A stretch of DNA of 64,000 nt from Acinetobacter sp. ANC 4648 (lineage in GTDB: Bacteria; Pseudomonadota; Gammaproteobacteria; Pseudomonadales; Moraxellaceae), in the NCBI RefSeq assembly GCF_002135345.1, contig NZ_NEGI01000002.1:1-64000 (forward strand), read 5' to 3'. Within the stretch, counting starts at the first letter, position 1, and each line of letters starts with the position of its first letter. The position numbers and the translations under genes are program-made. Positions 19,732 through 27,092 of this stretch are shown in pieces. The notes beneath the pieces were generated by a model, which did no database searches, was not told where the DNA came from, and saw only the letters and a program-made list of their open reading frames with translations.

Positions 19732-20412
19732 TTAAGAAAATATATAAAATTTATCTATGAGTACGTTTAATTCATTTCTATCAAAAGTATCACTATCAAT
19801 AATAAAATTACCTTTATTAGAAATTTCAATATTATTTACTATCCCACCTAAATAATATCGTACTTTGATTTTAACAATCTTTCTATTCTCATCATTAGAA
19901 AACTCATCAAAATCTTTGACAGCATTATTAATTGATTGTATTTCCATTGAAGCAATCGATTTATTTAAGATCGATATATTTGTAATTTTAGCTTTAACGA
20001 CTTTAAAATCTACAAAACCTGTTTTATTGTAAGCAATACTTTCAAGATTTAACAAATCATCAAAGAAATAGAACCCTACCCCTGCAATATCAGCAATCAC
20101 ATTCAAAAGTTTTTTTACTGATTTTGGGGCATCGTAAACAATCAAATATATATGATCTTGTCTATTTATAACTTCAAATTCAAAACTCTGATAGTATTCA
20201 TAATGAAGAGGTTGATCACCATCCAAATTATCAAAACTTCTCGTTTTTACAATAACTTTTTGAAAAAAGACTCCGCTATATTCATCGTTATCAAAACTAC
20301 GATTCCTAATTCCATGATCTGCAACAGAGTTAGTTTTATATTTCACTAAACCACGAATAAAAGTATCTAAAGCTACTGGTAAGTGGATGCGATAAATATT
20401 CAATCTCAACAT
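19732..20412 (-). CDS. Third gene of an unrecognised three-gene operon
   Basis: I do not recognise this protein. From the preferred ATG at 20412 (AGAG upstream) it has 226 residues; GTG/ATG codons at 20442/20439 would add ten and overlap the upstream gene. No transmembrane segment is evident. It looks alpha/beta with a charged centre (SFDNDEYSGVFFQK, RSFDNLDGDQ). It follows the 397-residue gene by about ten bases and so is translated with it. By position between a phage fragment and a PARIS-type pair, a defence role is plausible but unproven. Confidence 0.6.
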   Translation of the reverse strand: MLRLNIYRIHLPVALDTFIRGLVKYKTNSVADHGIRNRSFDNDEYSGVFFQKVIVKTRSFDNLDGDQPLHYEYYQSFEFEVINRQDHIYLIVYDAPKSVKKLLNVIADIAGVGFYFFDDLLNLESIAYNKTGFVDFKVVKAKITNISILNKSIASMEIQSINNAVKDFDEFSNDENRKIVKIKVRYYLGGIVNNIEISNKGNFIIDSDTFDRNELNVLIDKFYIFS

Positions 20413-20422
20413 AGTCTTATCT

Positions 20423-21616
20423 CTAGGCGATAGGGCCATCACGTAAGTGATTATCTTCAGTTAATACTGTCAACTCCGAACTTACATTAATTTCTGCATT
20501 ACACTCTAATTCTATTGAGTCTGGTGTATTTATAGGTGGAATACTTAAAGTTCCAAGAATTTTATTAGCAGCTTGGAATAGCTTAGTATTGATACTAATT
20601 TCTTCAGAACTAGATAAGCTAGTAGGTTTGGAAGTATAGCCGTTATTTGTATGCCTTTTGAAACCTTTTACAATATATTCAAAACCGCTACAATTTTCAG
20701 TATCATTGAATCTTGCTTCAAACTGATATAAGTCAAGGTCCAATGAGCTTGTTTGAGTACATTCCCAAGATATTCTATAAAGATGAAAGCCTTGAGATAT
20801 AAGTTCATCAAGTTCTTTGGATTGCATCAATCCTTCTCCATGAAACTTAGCACTTTTGATTTTATAGCCAGGTTTTTCTGCTTCAGGGTCATCACCTTCA
20901 TCGTTTGGTTTTATCACATCAACTTTTATGACATCAGCGAGCTCATATCCATCTATTTCCTTAGTTAAGCGATCAAAGAATGTTCTTTTACTTTTTTGAC
21001 TCGTAACACCAAGCAGGTTTATTTCATCATCTTTTACTAACGCATTACTAGTTTCTAAGAGTTCTGATAGTTCTGCAGACCATTGTTTAGCCTCTTCATT
21101 TGTACCAGTGTCAAGATATAAAGTTTTATCATCAATCTTTCTTAAACGAAAAGCCGTTCTTTTGTTTACTCGTCTTGTGAACTCTGAGTTTCCCCAATTA
21201 AAAGATGAATAAGAAAAATTAACTAAAATATCATCACCTTGTTGAGTCACTTTTACAGAATCAACAGTCAGTTTTCCCTCACCTTCAGTTGTTGATTCTT
21301 TCGACTCTTTGAATGTATTTAAAGTCTCAATAACCTCACTAATATTAATTTTCGACTCTGATTGAAATCCATTAGTTCTCAACATTTCTCGTCTATTTGA
21401 TGCTGAAGATACACAGTCATGGATATCCTGTAGATCAAAATAACTCAAGAAAAAAGAAGAAAAATATCGTGCTGATTTATCTTTTTCATCTTTAGGAGAA
21501 ATAATAATTCCTCTCTTCAAAAAGAGTTTAGCAAGTTCTATTTTACTGACTTTATGATTAGTGAGTGCTGCATACACTTCATGATCATTTGGATTAAATA
21601 CTGAATCACGCTTCAC
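20423..21616 (-). CDS. Second gene of an unrecognised three-gene operon
   Basis: Not recognised. GTG at 21616 with GGGAG nine bases upstream gives 397 residues and an 11-bp overlap with the upstream gene; the longer frame to 21685 would overlap by 80 bp. The protein is hydrophilic and soluble, with an early helical part, a central charged region (NDEGDDPEAEKPG near 270) and beta-rich segments such as LYRISWECTQTSSLDLDLYQ. No known catalytic motif is visible. Tight coupling to the genes on both sides suggests a complex or shared pathway. Confidence 0.65.
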   Translation of the reverse strand: MKRDSVFNPNDHEVYAALTNHKVSKIELAKLFLKRGIIISPKDEKDKSARYFSSFFLSYFDLQDIHDCVSSASNRREMLRTNGFQSESKINISEVIETLNTFKESKESTTEGEGKLTVDSVKVTQQGDDILVNFSYSSFNWGNSEFTRRVNKRTAFRLRKIDDKTLYLDTGTNEEAKQWSAELSELLETSNALVKDDEINLLGVTSQKSKRTFFDRLTKEIDGYELADVIKVDVIKPNDEGDDPEAEKPGYKIKSAKFHGEGLMQSKELDELISQGFHLYRISWECTQTSSLDLDLYQFEARFNDTENCSGFEYIVKGFKRHTNNGYTSKPTSLSSSEEISINTKLFQAANKILGTLSIPPINTPDSIELECNAEINVSSELTVLTEDNHLRDGPIA

Positions 21617-22694
21617 TTTCAGCTCGCTCCCATCCAATTTGTTCTGTTGAGAATTCCTGTTTAAATAATTCACAAAACTCGGCACTAATTAAATCAAAAA
21701 TACTAGAACGTTTACCCCAAACATCATTCTGGAAACGATCTTTTGCATTATTAAAATTTGATATTGCCAATTCATTTGCTTTTTTATTAGCAAATTTGAT
21801 TTTTATCGGAACTCCCTCTTCTATTAACTGAAATTTATCTAAAAAATCAAGTAAATATATAAATTCTTCATAGGTTGCACCTTTTTCTCTATAATAAATA
21901 AAATACCCTTTTCCATTAAGGCGTATTATTTTATTTATATTTTCATCGAATTTATTTATCTCATCGTAACCAATTATAATGAATGGACCTGACAGCATTT
22001 CGATAGTTGCAGGATTATCAAATTTATTATTATTATTTCTAAATTCAACTAATTGTGGATAATGGAAAAAATAATGACCCCCCATCTTTTTATCTGTAAT
22101 ATCCTGTTTCGCATTAATCACAACTGTTTGCCAATAATGAATAAGTTCTGGATCTGCAATATGAATTTTTTGTCCTTTGGCTAGTTTCAAACTAGATGGG
22201 TTAATTTTCCCTTTTTTATCATCTGCTTCGGCAAAATCATCATAGACATTAAAAAAGCTATAAAAATTCTTTTCAAAGCTATTATCATGATTGTATGCAA
22301 ATAAAAAACCTCTAACTTCAAATGGTTCTTTGACCATAAATCGAGTTGACCATTCTGAACTATTTCGAGCACATTGAATTGATCTAGCCATCGAATTAAC
22401 AGCATTTCTTACTTTAGGTAAAGAAATAGATGTATCGCTATAGCTTTTGAAATCAACATTAAAGTAAATATTCTTATGAAAGTATGGATCGGCATAGTAA
22501 AAAACAGCATCTGTTGGATGAGTATGTTTTTTTAATTCTTCACCATCTTTTTTTAAAGAGCTATGCTCTTCAGGAAAGATACAATCATAATTTGTATCAG
22601 CAGGTCCTATTTTTCTGAAATTCCACTTAAAGAAATCAAAAATTTGTGATGCTGCTTTTGGCGCAATTACACTCGTATTAACCGTTTCAGCCAT
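21606..22694 (-). CDS. First gene of the three-gene operon, possible PD-(D/E)XK-type nuclease
   Basis: 362 residues, no firm family. The segment TDAVFYYADPYFHKNIYFNV followed by DFKSY (about residues 42-66) has the spacing and hydrophobic context of a PD-(D/E)XK active site: an Asp, then a strand, then D-x-K, followed by a helix with MARSIQCAR. This is my inference from pattern only. Further on GPFIIIGYDEINKF and GYFIYYREKG are beta strands. It is the lead gene of a tight leftward operon and lies 126 bp downstream of the DUF4435 gene, separated by a terminator, so it has its own promoter. Confidence 0.6.
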   Translation of the reverse strand: MAETVNTSVIAPKAASQIFDFFKWNFRKIGPADTNYDCIFPEEHSSLKKDGEELKKHTHPTDAVFYYADPYFHKNIYFNVDFKSYSDTSISLPKVRNAVNSMARSIQCARNSSEWSTRFMVKEPFEVRGFLFAYNHDNSFEKNFYSFFNVYDDFAEADDKKGKINPSSLKLAKGQKIHIADPELIHYWQTVVINAKQDITDKKMGGHYFFHYPQLVEFRNNNNKFDNPATIEMLSGPFIIIGYDEINKFDENINKIIRLNGKGYFIYYREKGATYEEFIYLLDFLDKFQLIEEGVPIKIKFANKKANELAISNFNNAKDRFQNDVWGKRSSIFDLISAEFCELFKQEFSTEQIGWERAESEA

Positions 22695-22765
22695 AAAATA
22701 TCTTTTTATTCATAATGATATGTACAATATATAGCATTTTAACAATGTTAATGGAATAGTTAATA

Positions 22766-22806
22766 TCTAAGAAAAAGACTATAAATTTCTTCTATAAAAT
22801 TTATAG
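22766..22806 (-). terminator. Terminator of the AriA/AriB-like pair
   Basis: CTATAAATTT (22779-22788) pairs perfectly with AAATTTATAG (22797-22806); on the minus strand it is followed by TCTTTTTC. It lies just after the DUF4435 gene stop. Confidence 0.6.
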
Positions 22807-22820
22807 CCGTAGAATCAATA

Positions 22821-23729
22821 TTATATAGAAGGTTTAATTTCTAGCTGGTTCAGGAGCTCCTGAACATAAGTTAGCTCTTTAAACTCATTAAATGGAAATG
22901 CTAACAATAACTCTTTTTCAATATCCTCTGAAGAAGTTAGCTGAGCTCCTAGGTTATTAAAATATTTTCTAAATGACCTGGCTAAAATTGAAATAATGTC
23001 ATGTCCTCTACACAGCAGCTTAGGATCAATTTCAACTTTTGTATTAATCCAACTTAAAATTGTTTCTTCTTTTACTTGCCTATTTCTTTGACAAAGTAAT
23101 GAAGCTAATTTTTTTTCATCTAGATTAAATGTTTTATGACAAAAGAAGTTTTCAAACCCTTTTCCTTCATCTGTAATACAATTAATACCAAAATTTTCTA
23201 TCTGACTTACCACTTTAAAATATCTAATTTTGCTTAAAGCCATAGACTTTTCATAAATTATTGAACGAACTAAATCCAAATCAATATCATTATTACTTTT
23301 TACTGGGTAGCTAGTGGGATCTCTGCCATAATTAATTAAAATACGATTTAAAGCTGTATCTGATTCAAATAAAACTATTTCTAAATCTCGATAATCAGTT
23401 TTAATTATATTATTCGGGAAAAAAATTTTATTAGAATAGTCATGATAATCTCTATCTATAACACCTATTACTTTATTGTGTTTTTTCTTTAACTCACCAA
23501 CATCTAATTTTTTATTCCATTTTTCAACAAAATTATATACTCCCTCCCATCCCTTCTTAACTTCAGTCTTAGGGCTAAATTGAATTTCACGAAACATATA
23601 TCTGAAAAATTTAGTGTCATTTCCTCCTTCTAAAACAATTAAAGGTGTTTTATCTAATGTTTGAACCCCTTGCTCCGCAATAAGATCATTATCAGTATTT
23701 AAGGGTAAGGATGCATTATGCTTACTCAT
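22821..23729 (-). CDS. ariB: DUF4435 TOPRIM-type protein, AriB-like effector of a PARIS system
   Basis: 302 residues from ATG 23729, which overlaps the upstream ATPase gene by eight bases and has GAGGA upstream. The DUF4435 hallmarks are LIVLEGGNDTKFF near 31 with the TOPRIM glutamate and KVIGVIDRDYHDY near 90 with the paired aspartates, then DYRDLEIVLFES. In PARIS (phage anti-restriction-induced system), AriB is a TOPRIM nuclease held by the ATPase AriA and released when an anti-restriction protein is sensed, leading to growth arrest. The family, gene order and size fit; that this pair responds to the same trigger is inference. Confidence 0.72.
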   Translation of the reverse strand: MSKHNASLPLNTDNDLIAEQGVQTLDKTPLIVLEGGNDTKFFRYMFREIQFSPKTEVKKGWEGVYNFVEKWNKKLDVGELKKKHNKVIGVIDRDYHDYSNKIFFPNNIIKTDYRDLEIVLFESDTALNRILINYGRDPTSYPVKSNNDIDLDLVRSIIYEKSMALSKIRYFKVVSQIENFGINCITDEGKGFENFFCHKTFNLDEKKLASLLCQRNRQVKEETILSWINTKVEIDPKLLCRGHDIISILARSFRKYFNNLGAQLTSSEDIEKELLLAFPFNEFKELTYVQELLNQLEIKPSI

Positions 23730-25101
23730 TTTCGTAATCCTCACCCATATCCATGGGTTCACACAAATCTAAATTTCCATTAATAATTTGTGGTGAGTGT
23801 GTCGCTATCAAAAATCTATGATTTCTAATTTTTGATATTTTTTGTAGACCATTAAGAAATCCTCTCTGCCAATCAACATGTAACGAGATCTCTGGCTCAT
23901 CAATTAAAAAGAATGTAGAGTTTTGGGCTAAAAATATTAACTGATAGAACAACGAAATTTGATGTTGCTCACCTGAAGACAGTAGGTCTAATTTTAAATC
24001 TTCCTCTGGATTTGTAAACTTCGATCTAAAATAAAATCCCTTATCCATATTAATATGCATCGTCTTATTTCTAATCTTTTTCCCTACGATATCTTTAAAA
24101 ACTTCAATTTTATTAACTATATCCGTATAAAGTTCAATTTTTCTATTTAAATCAGACAAATAAATTGAAAGTACAGTTAGCTCATTATCACTAAGCATTA
24201 CATCTTCATCAGGAAGTGAAATGTTATTCTCCCTAAATAAAAGTCCCATTTTTATTATTTTATCAATTTCTTTTTGAGTCTTTTCATATTTGTTCCTGAT
24301 ATCTACTTCGTTAACTTCTTTGGTATCCTGTGATCTGAAAGACTCAATCATTCTTTGAGGGAATGATTTATTACTTTTTTCAGTTGTTTCTTCAGATTTT
24401 GCTACAGCGTATTTTATAATGTTAGAAAGTTCATTTGCATAGCTTTTAACCTTATATAAATCAGTTAAATCTTTATCATCTCTTTTTAATACATCTATAT
24501 TGATAGTTCTATTAATATCAATAAAATAAAAATCATGATGATTTATATAACGTTCTAAAAGTTCATCAAAAATTTTCTTTTTTTCAGCTTTATCATCGTC
24601 ATTATCAATTTCAAATGTCTTTTTGAATTTTTCTTTGAGAAAAAATGATTCAAATATCCAACTACTTTTCTTTAAAAAACCTAAAATTTCATATTGAAAT
24701 AATGAGATAACCTCTTGGAACCCATCATCAATCCAAATATAAAAAATAAATTTTGTGGAAAAACCATTTCTTTTTTTTAAATTCTCTGGTAAATCTCTAA
24801 CTAATTCAGAACGAGCTGCCATAGCAGATAGTTCATTTGAACCCTCTACTTCAAGTTTATCAATTTTAAGTACATCTCCCTCTGCGTACCCTATTTCAAT
24901 TGACTCAAATTCAAAAGCAAATAAACTTTCAAAATTTTTGTCAAATAGTGCATATATAATTTTTAAAAAAGTTGTTTTTCCTGATCCATTTGGACCATAA
25001 ATAATAGTGGATCCATCCTCTCTTAATTGAATACTATGGTTTAAAAACCCATATAGATTGTTAACCTTAATACTTATAATTTCATTTTTTTCATCTTTCA
25101 T
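23722..25101 (-). CDS. ariA: AAA/ABC-type ATPase, AriA-like sensor of a PARIS system
   Basis: 459 residues from ATG 25101, preceded by GAGGTGG; an upstream frame extension to 25191 has no such site and reads as unrelated sequence. Walker A YGPNGSGKTT near 35, signature LSSGEQHQ near 390, Walker B FFLIDEPEISLH near 410 and LIATHSPQII near 445 define an SMC/Rad50-like ATPase with a middle coiled-coil region. Such an ATPase directly upstream of and overlapping a DUF4435 gene is the PARIS layout, first reported from P2/P4-type elements, which is also the context here. Confidence 0.72.
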   Translation of the reverse strand: MKDEKNEIISIKVNNLYGFLNHSIQLREDGSTIIYGPNGSGKTTFLKIIYALFDKNFESLFAFEFESIEIGYAEGDVLKIDKLEVEGSNELSAMAARSELVRDLPENLKKRNGFSTKFIFYIWIDDGFQEVISLFQYEILGFLKKSSWIFESFFLKEKFKKTFEIDNDDDKAEKKKIFDELLERYINHHDFYFIDINRTINIDVLKRDDKDLTDLYKVKSYANELSNIIKYAVAKSEETTEKSNKSFPQRMIESFRSQDTKEVNEVDIRNKYEKTQKEIDKIIKMGLLFRENNISLPDEDVMLSDNELTVLSIYLSDLNRKIELYTDIVNKIEVFKDIVGKKIRNKTMHINMDKGFYFRSKFTNPEEDLKLDLLSSGEQHQISLFYQLIFLAQNSTFFLIDEPEISLHVDWQRGFLNGLQKISKIRNHRFLIATHSPQIINGNLDLCEPMDMGEDYENE

Positions 25102-25276
25102 ATTCCACCTCAAATTTATTAAAACTAAAAGTCTGCTTGCCCCCATGCATCGTCTCAACATGACCCGATCCATTAGCTCACTATGAGCCAAAGCATTGTA
25201 TCAAAATGACACTTTCTTCTATATACAAATAGAATTAAGTATTAGAGATATAAAAGAATGAAATTTTCTACATTAG
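25102..25276. promoter_or_regulatory. Divergent promoter region between ariA and the leader RNA
   Basis: 175 bases upstream of ariA, reading left, and of the leader promoter, reading right. The stretch 25102-25191 is richer in GC than its surroundings and could encode a short peptide in frame with ariA, but has no ribosome binding site. A clear ariA promoter was not identified. Confidence 0.4.
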
Positions 25277-25305
25277 TTGACTTCAAAAAAAATCACCGTT
25301 ATATT
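25277..25305 (+). promoter_or_regulatory. Strong sigma70-type promoter of the leader RNA
   Basis: TTGACT at 25277-25282, exactly 17 bases of spacer, TATATT at 25300-25305. Transcription would begin near 25312, just before the hairpin CACAG-CGAAA-CTGTG (25314-25328). Confidence 0.7.
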
Positions 25306-25313
25306 GCAAACAT

Positions 25314-25362
25314 CACAGCGAAACTGTGAACAGGCGTAGGAACCTGTTTTATCATCACTGAG
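25314..25362 (+). promoter_or_regulatory. Upstream target region of the leader RNA (seqA-like)
   Basis: After a 5' hairpin (25314-25328) comes AACAGG-CGTAGGAA-CCTGTT (25329-25348): a 6-bp perfect stem showing the octamer CGTAGGAA in its loop. TCACTGAG follows at 25355-25362. Both octamers recur in the same order downstream of the 73-nt RNA, and both are complementary to segments within it, as P4 seqA is to cI RNA. Confidence 0.65.
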
Positions 25363-25373
25363 CGCAAAACAAA

Positions 25374-25396
25374 GTCGCTTATGCGGCATTTTTTTT
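25374..25396 (+). terminator. Intrinsic terminator/attenuator inside the leader
   Basis: GTCGC (25374-25378), TTAT loop, GCGGC (25383-25387, one G-U pair), then T8 at 25389-25396. It lies between the first target region and the 73-nt RNA, so it can stop transcripts prematurely, as in the immune state of P4. Confidence 0.65.
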
Positions 25397-25420
25397 GCCA
25401 ACTGTTTAGTCAGTCCTTAC

Positions 25421-25493
25421 GGTAGGCTAGGCAGGGCAGCCTTGTGCTGGCCGTACTCAGTGAACGGTATTCCTACACCCTGCTTAGTCTGCC
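25421..25493 (+). ncRNA. 73-nt three-way-junction RNA, candidate P4 CI-like immunity RNA
   Basis: 25421-25436 pairs with 25478-25493 in a 16-bp stem with 13 Watson-Crick and three G-U pairs. The three wobbles work only in the + strand transcript (they would be A-C on the other strand). Inside are hairpins CAGC/GCTG (25437-25449) and GCCGT/ACGGT (25450-25468), the latter with loop ACTCAGTGA. TTCCTAC at 25470-25476 is unpaired. The loop's CTCAGTGA is complementary to both TCACTGAG copies, and TTCCTAC to both CGTAGGAA copies, in antiparallel order. P4 CI RNA is about 70 nt with a similar closed shape. Confidence 0.65.
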
Positions 25494-25495
25494 AC

Positions 25496-25541
25496 CATCC
25501 CGTAGGAAGGATGTTGTCAGGTTTTATAACTTGTCACTGAG
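25496..25541 (+). promoter_or_regulatory. Downstream target region of the leader RNA (seqC-like)
   Basis: CATCC-CGTAGGAA-GGATG (25496-25513) is a perfect 5-bp hairpin with the same octamer loop as upstream. TCACTGAG follows at 25534-25541, ending nine bases before ATG 25551, so pairing with the 73-nt RNA would cover the ribosome-binding region of the first small gene. Confidence 0.65.
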
Positions 25542-25550
25542 AAAACGACC

Positions 25551-25703
25551 ATGAACACTCAAAACAAAAGTGTGCATTCAGCACCTGCGTATAAAAACCT
25601 AGAGACCCTCTGCATTCAACGCTTACATGCGTCTGACTTTGCCAAACCTCAAAAGCTCAGTATTCAAATTTTAAAATTTCTTCGTTCTAAAAAGCGAGGT
25701 TAA
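25551..25703 (+). CDS. Small basic protein, first gene of the replication-side operon
   Basis: 50 residues (MNTQNKSVHSAPAYKNLETL to a basic end FLRSKKRG). No family recognised. Its position directly after the seqC-like target, with only a weak GAG as ribosome binding site, parallels P4 kil, but there is no sequence basis for the same function. The next gene starts three bases after its stop. Confidence 0.55.
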   Translation: MNTQNKSVHSAPAYKNLETLCIQRLHASDFAKPQKLSIQILKFLRSKKRG

Positions 25704-25706
25704 GTC

Positions 25707-25892
25707 ATGCCTAGAAAAATCTATATTCAAACCGAACTAGGCACTGAAAAATGTTGCCCCATGTGTAACGACTACTTCCCTTTTGACGAAGAATTTTATT
25801 TTAAAAATGGCATGAAAAACGGTGTTCAAAAGTGGGCGGCTCGTTGCAAAGCGTGTTATATGCAGTCTTATCGTACGGGGTATGACATATGA
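25707..25892 (+). CDS. Small treble-clef zinc-finger protein
   Basis: 61 residues with two cysteine pairs, CCPMCNDYFPFDEEFYF and CKACYMQSYR. This spacing is like the zinc-binding half of phage HNH-type proteins, without the HNH catalytic part. It overlaps the next gene by four bases, so it is co-translated in the operon. Confidence 0.6.
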   Translation: MPRKIYIQTELGTEKCCPMCNDYFPFDEEFYFKNGMKNGVQKWAARCKACYMQSYRTGYDI

Positions 25893-26563
25893 AAAACATA
25901 CTCCTTCAAAACAACGAATATCCCATTATTGCTTCGCCTATGCTCAGCAAAGAACTAGGCTTACCTGCTGCATCCTTTTTACAAAAGCTGTATTACCTAC
26001 TCAATGAAACAGGCAAATACAAACGTAAGAAAAATCTAACTCAACACAACAACCGCAAGTGGTGGTTTCATACATTTGAGGAATGGACATCAACACTCGG
26101 TTTCTTCAGCCTTTCAACCATTAAACGTGCTGTTTCAAAGCTCAAAGAATTAGGTTTAATTGAAATCCATAAGCTAGATTCAAACAAATCTATGCGAGTC
26201 AATTACTACACCATCAACTATAAAAAATTGAAAGAATTGTTTGGCATATCAGTATCTCAAACCAAAACAGTTGCTAAACCAAAAACAGAGACTGAAACAA
26301 TCGTAGGTACAGATACGCCTGTAGAGCCAGAAGCAACACCTGAACAGCTAGCAACAATCCCAAGCCAAAACCGTGCCCTATATCGCCAACTTCGTCAACA
26401 CAAGTTGGACATTGCTTTTGACGATCCACGTCTGCACTTTTGGGGCAACAAGACGAACACGGTTATTGCTTATACAGCTTCAGCAAGTAACCGACTCAAT
26501 ATTAAAAGATGGCAATGGCATACGCCTGAACAAGTCCTTCCTGAACACTTGATAAGGATATAA
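25889..26563 (+). CDS. Phage winged-helix protein, probable replication or regulatory protein
   Basis: 224 residues. Residues about 15-110 form a winged-helix domain of the kind found in phage replication proteins (SKELGLPAASFLQKLYYLL, then TWSTL-like FEEWTSTLGFFSLSTIKRAV and SKLKELGLIEIHKLD). A Pro/Thr-rich linker follows, then a C-terminal part with FDDPRLHFWGNKTN. It lies in a tightly packed operon controlled by the structured leader. Confidence 0.65.
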   Translation: MKNILLQNNEYPIIASPMLSKELGLPAASFLQKLYYLLNETGKYKRKKNLTQHNNRKWWFHTFEEWTSTLGFFSLSTIKRAVSKLKELGLIEIHKLDSNKSMRVNYYTINYKKLKELFGISVSQTKTVAKPKTETETIVGTDTPVEPEATPEQLATIPSQNRALYRQLRQHKLDIAFDDPRLHFWGNKTNTVIAYTASASNRLNIKRWQWHTPEQVLPEHLIRI

Positions 26564-26565
26564 AA

Positions 26566-26886
26566 ATGACAATTTCAAAAATTATTCTTAGAGTTAAAAA
26601 TCCGCAGACCAATAAACGACAGTTCTTTGTTTCTTCAAAAAAACTTTATAATCTCATCAACCCAGATGTGTCTTATAAAACTTTTATTGAAACCAATATT
26701 ACTTGGTCAAAATTAAGAGAAGAAATTGATTATCACTATAATCAATCATTTGACTGCTACAACTTAAGCATAAGCGCAGTTCAAGCCATTCTAATACTTG
26801 AAAACACGGAAAAAAGTTGGTCTCTTTTCAATGAATTATCCGATCTCATTAACAGTGGTTTTTCAACCATTAATGAGAAGAGGTAA
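26566..26886 (+). CDS. Hypothetical small protein of the operon
   Basis: 106 residues, starting two bases after the upstream stop. It contains a possible KilA-N/Rha-like pattern (VSSKKLYNLINPDVSYKTFI), common in small phage proteins, but too short for a firm call. Confidence 0.5.
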   Translation: MTISKIILRVKNPQTNKRQFFVSSKKLYNLINPDVSYKTFIETNITWSKLREEIDYHYNQSFDCYNLSISAVQAILILENTEKSWSLFNELSDLINSGFSTINEKR

Positions 26887-26892
26887 AAAATC

Positions 26893-27057
26893 ATGGATAT
26901 TCAAACTAGATTGTCATTATTAGATCAACATTTAGCTTTATTAATTGAAAGCACTGAAAACTGCGACTCACTCACAGGTGAATCTATTTCAGCAACTTTA
27001 TTTATTATTCAGGAACAAGTACGTCAAATTCAAACAACTGTGGATGATAAAAGGTAA
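26893..27057 (+). CDS. Hypothetical 54-residue protein ending the operon
   Basis: The frame reads MDIQTRLSLLDQHLALLIES and continues as one amphipathic helix-rich chain to DDKR. It follows the previous gene by six bases and is directly followed by a strong terminator, which supports it as a real last gene. Confidence 0.5.
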   Translation: MDIQTRLSLLDQHLALLIESTENCDSLTGESISATLFIIQEQVRQIQTTVDDKR

Positions 27058-27061
27058 AAGA

Positions 27062-27090
27062 AGCCCTCTTAGGAGGGCTGACTATTATTT
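27062..27090 (+). terminator. Intrinsic terminator of the small-gene operon
   Basis: AGCCCTC (27062-27068), loop TTAG, GAGGGCT (27073-27079), then a T-rich tail. It lies five bases after the last gene stop and also faces the convergent membrane-protein gene. Confidence 0.75.
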
Positions 27091-27092
27091 CT

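Noticed and set aside
21606..22694. Naming the first gene of the three-gene operon as a known anti-phage nuclease
   Set aside because: Only a short pattern supports a nuclease fold; memory of similar systems is not enough for a name.
25102..25191. N-terminal extension of the AriA-like ATPase
   Set aside because: The internal ATG at 25101 has a strong GAGGTGG site and begins the conserved ATPase fold; the extension has neither.
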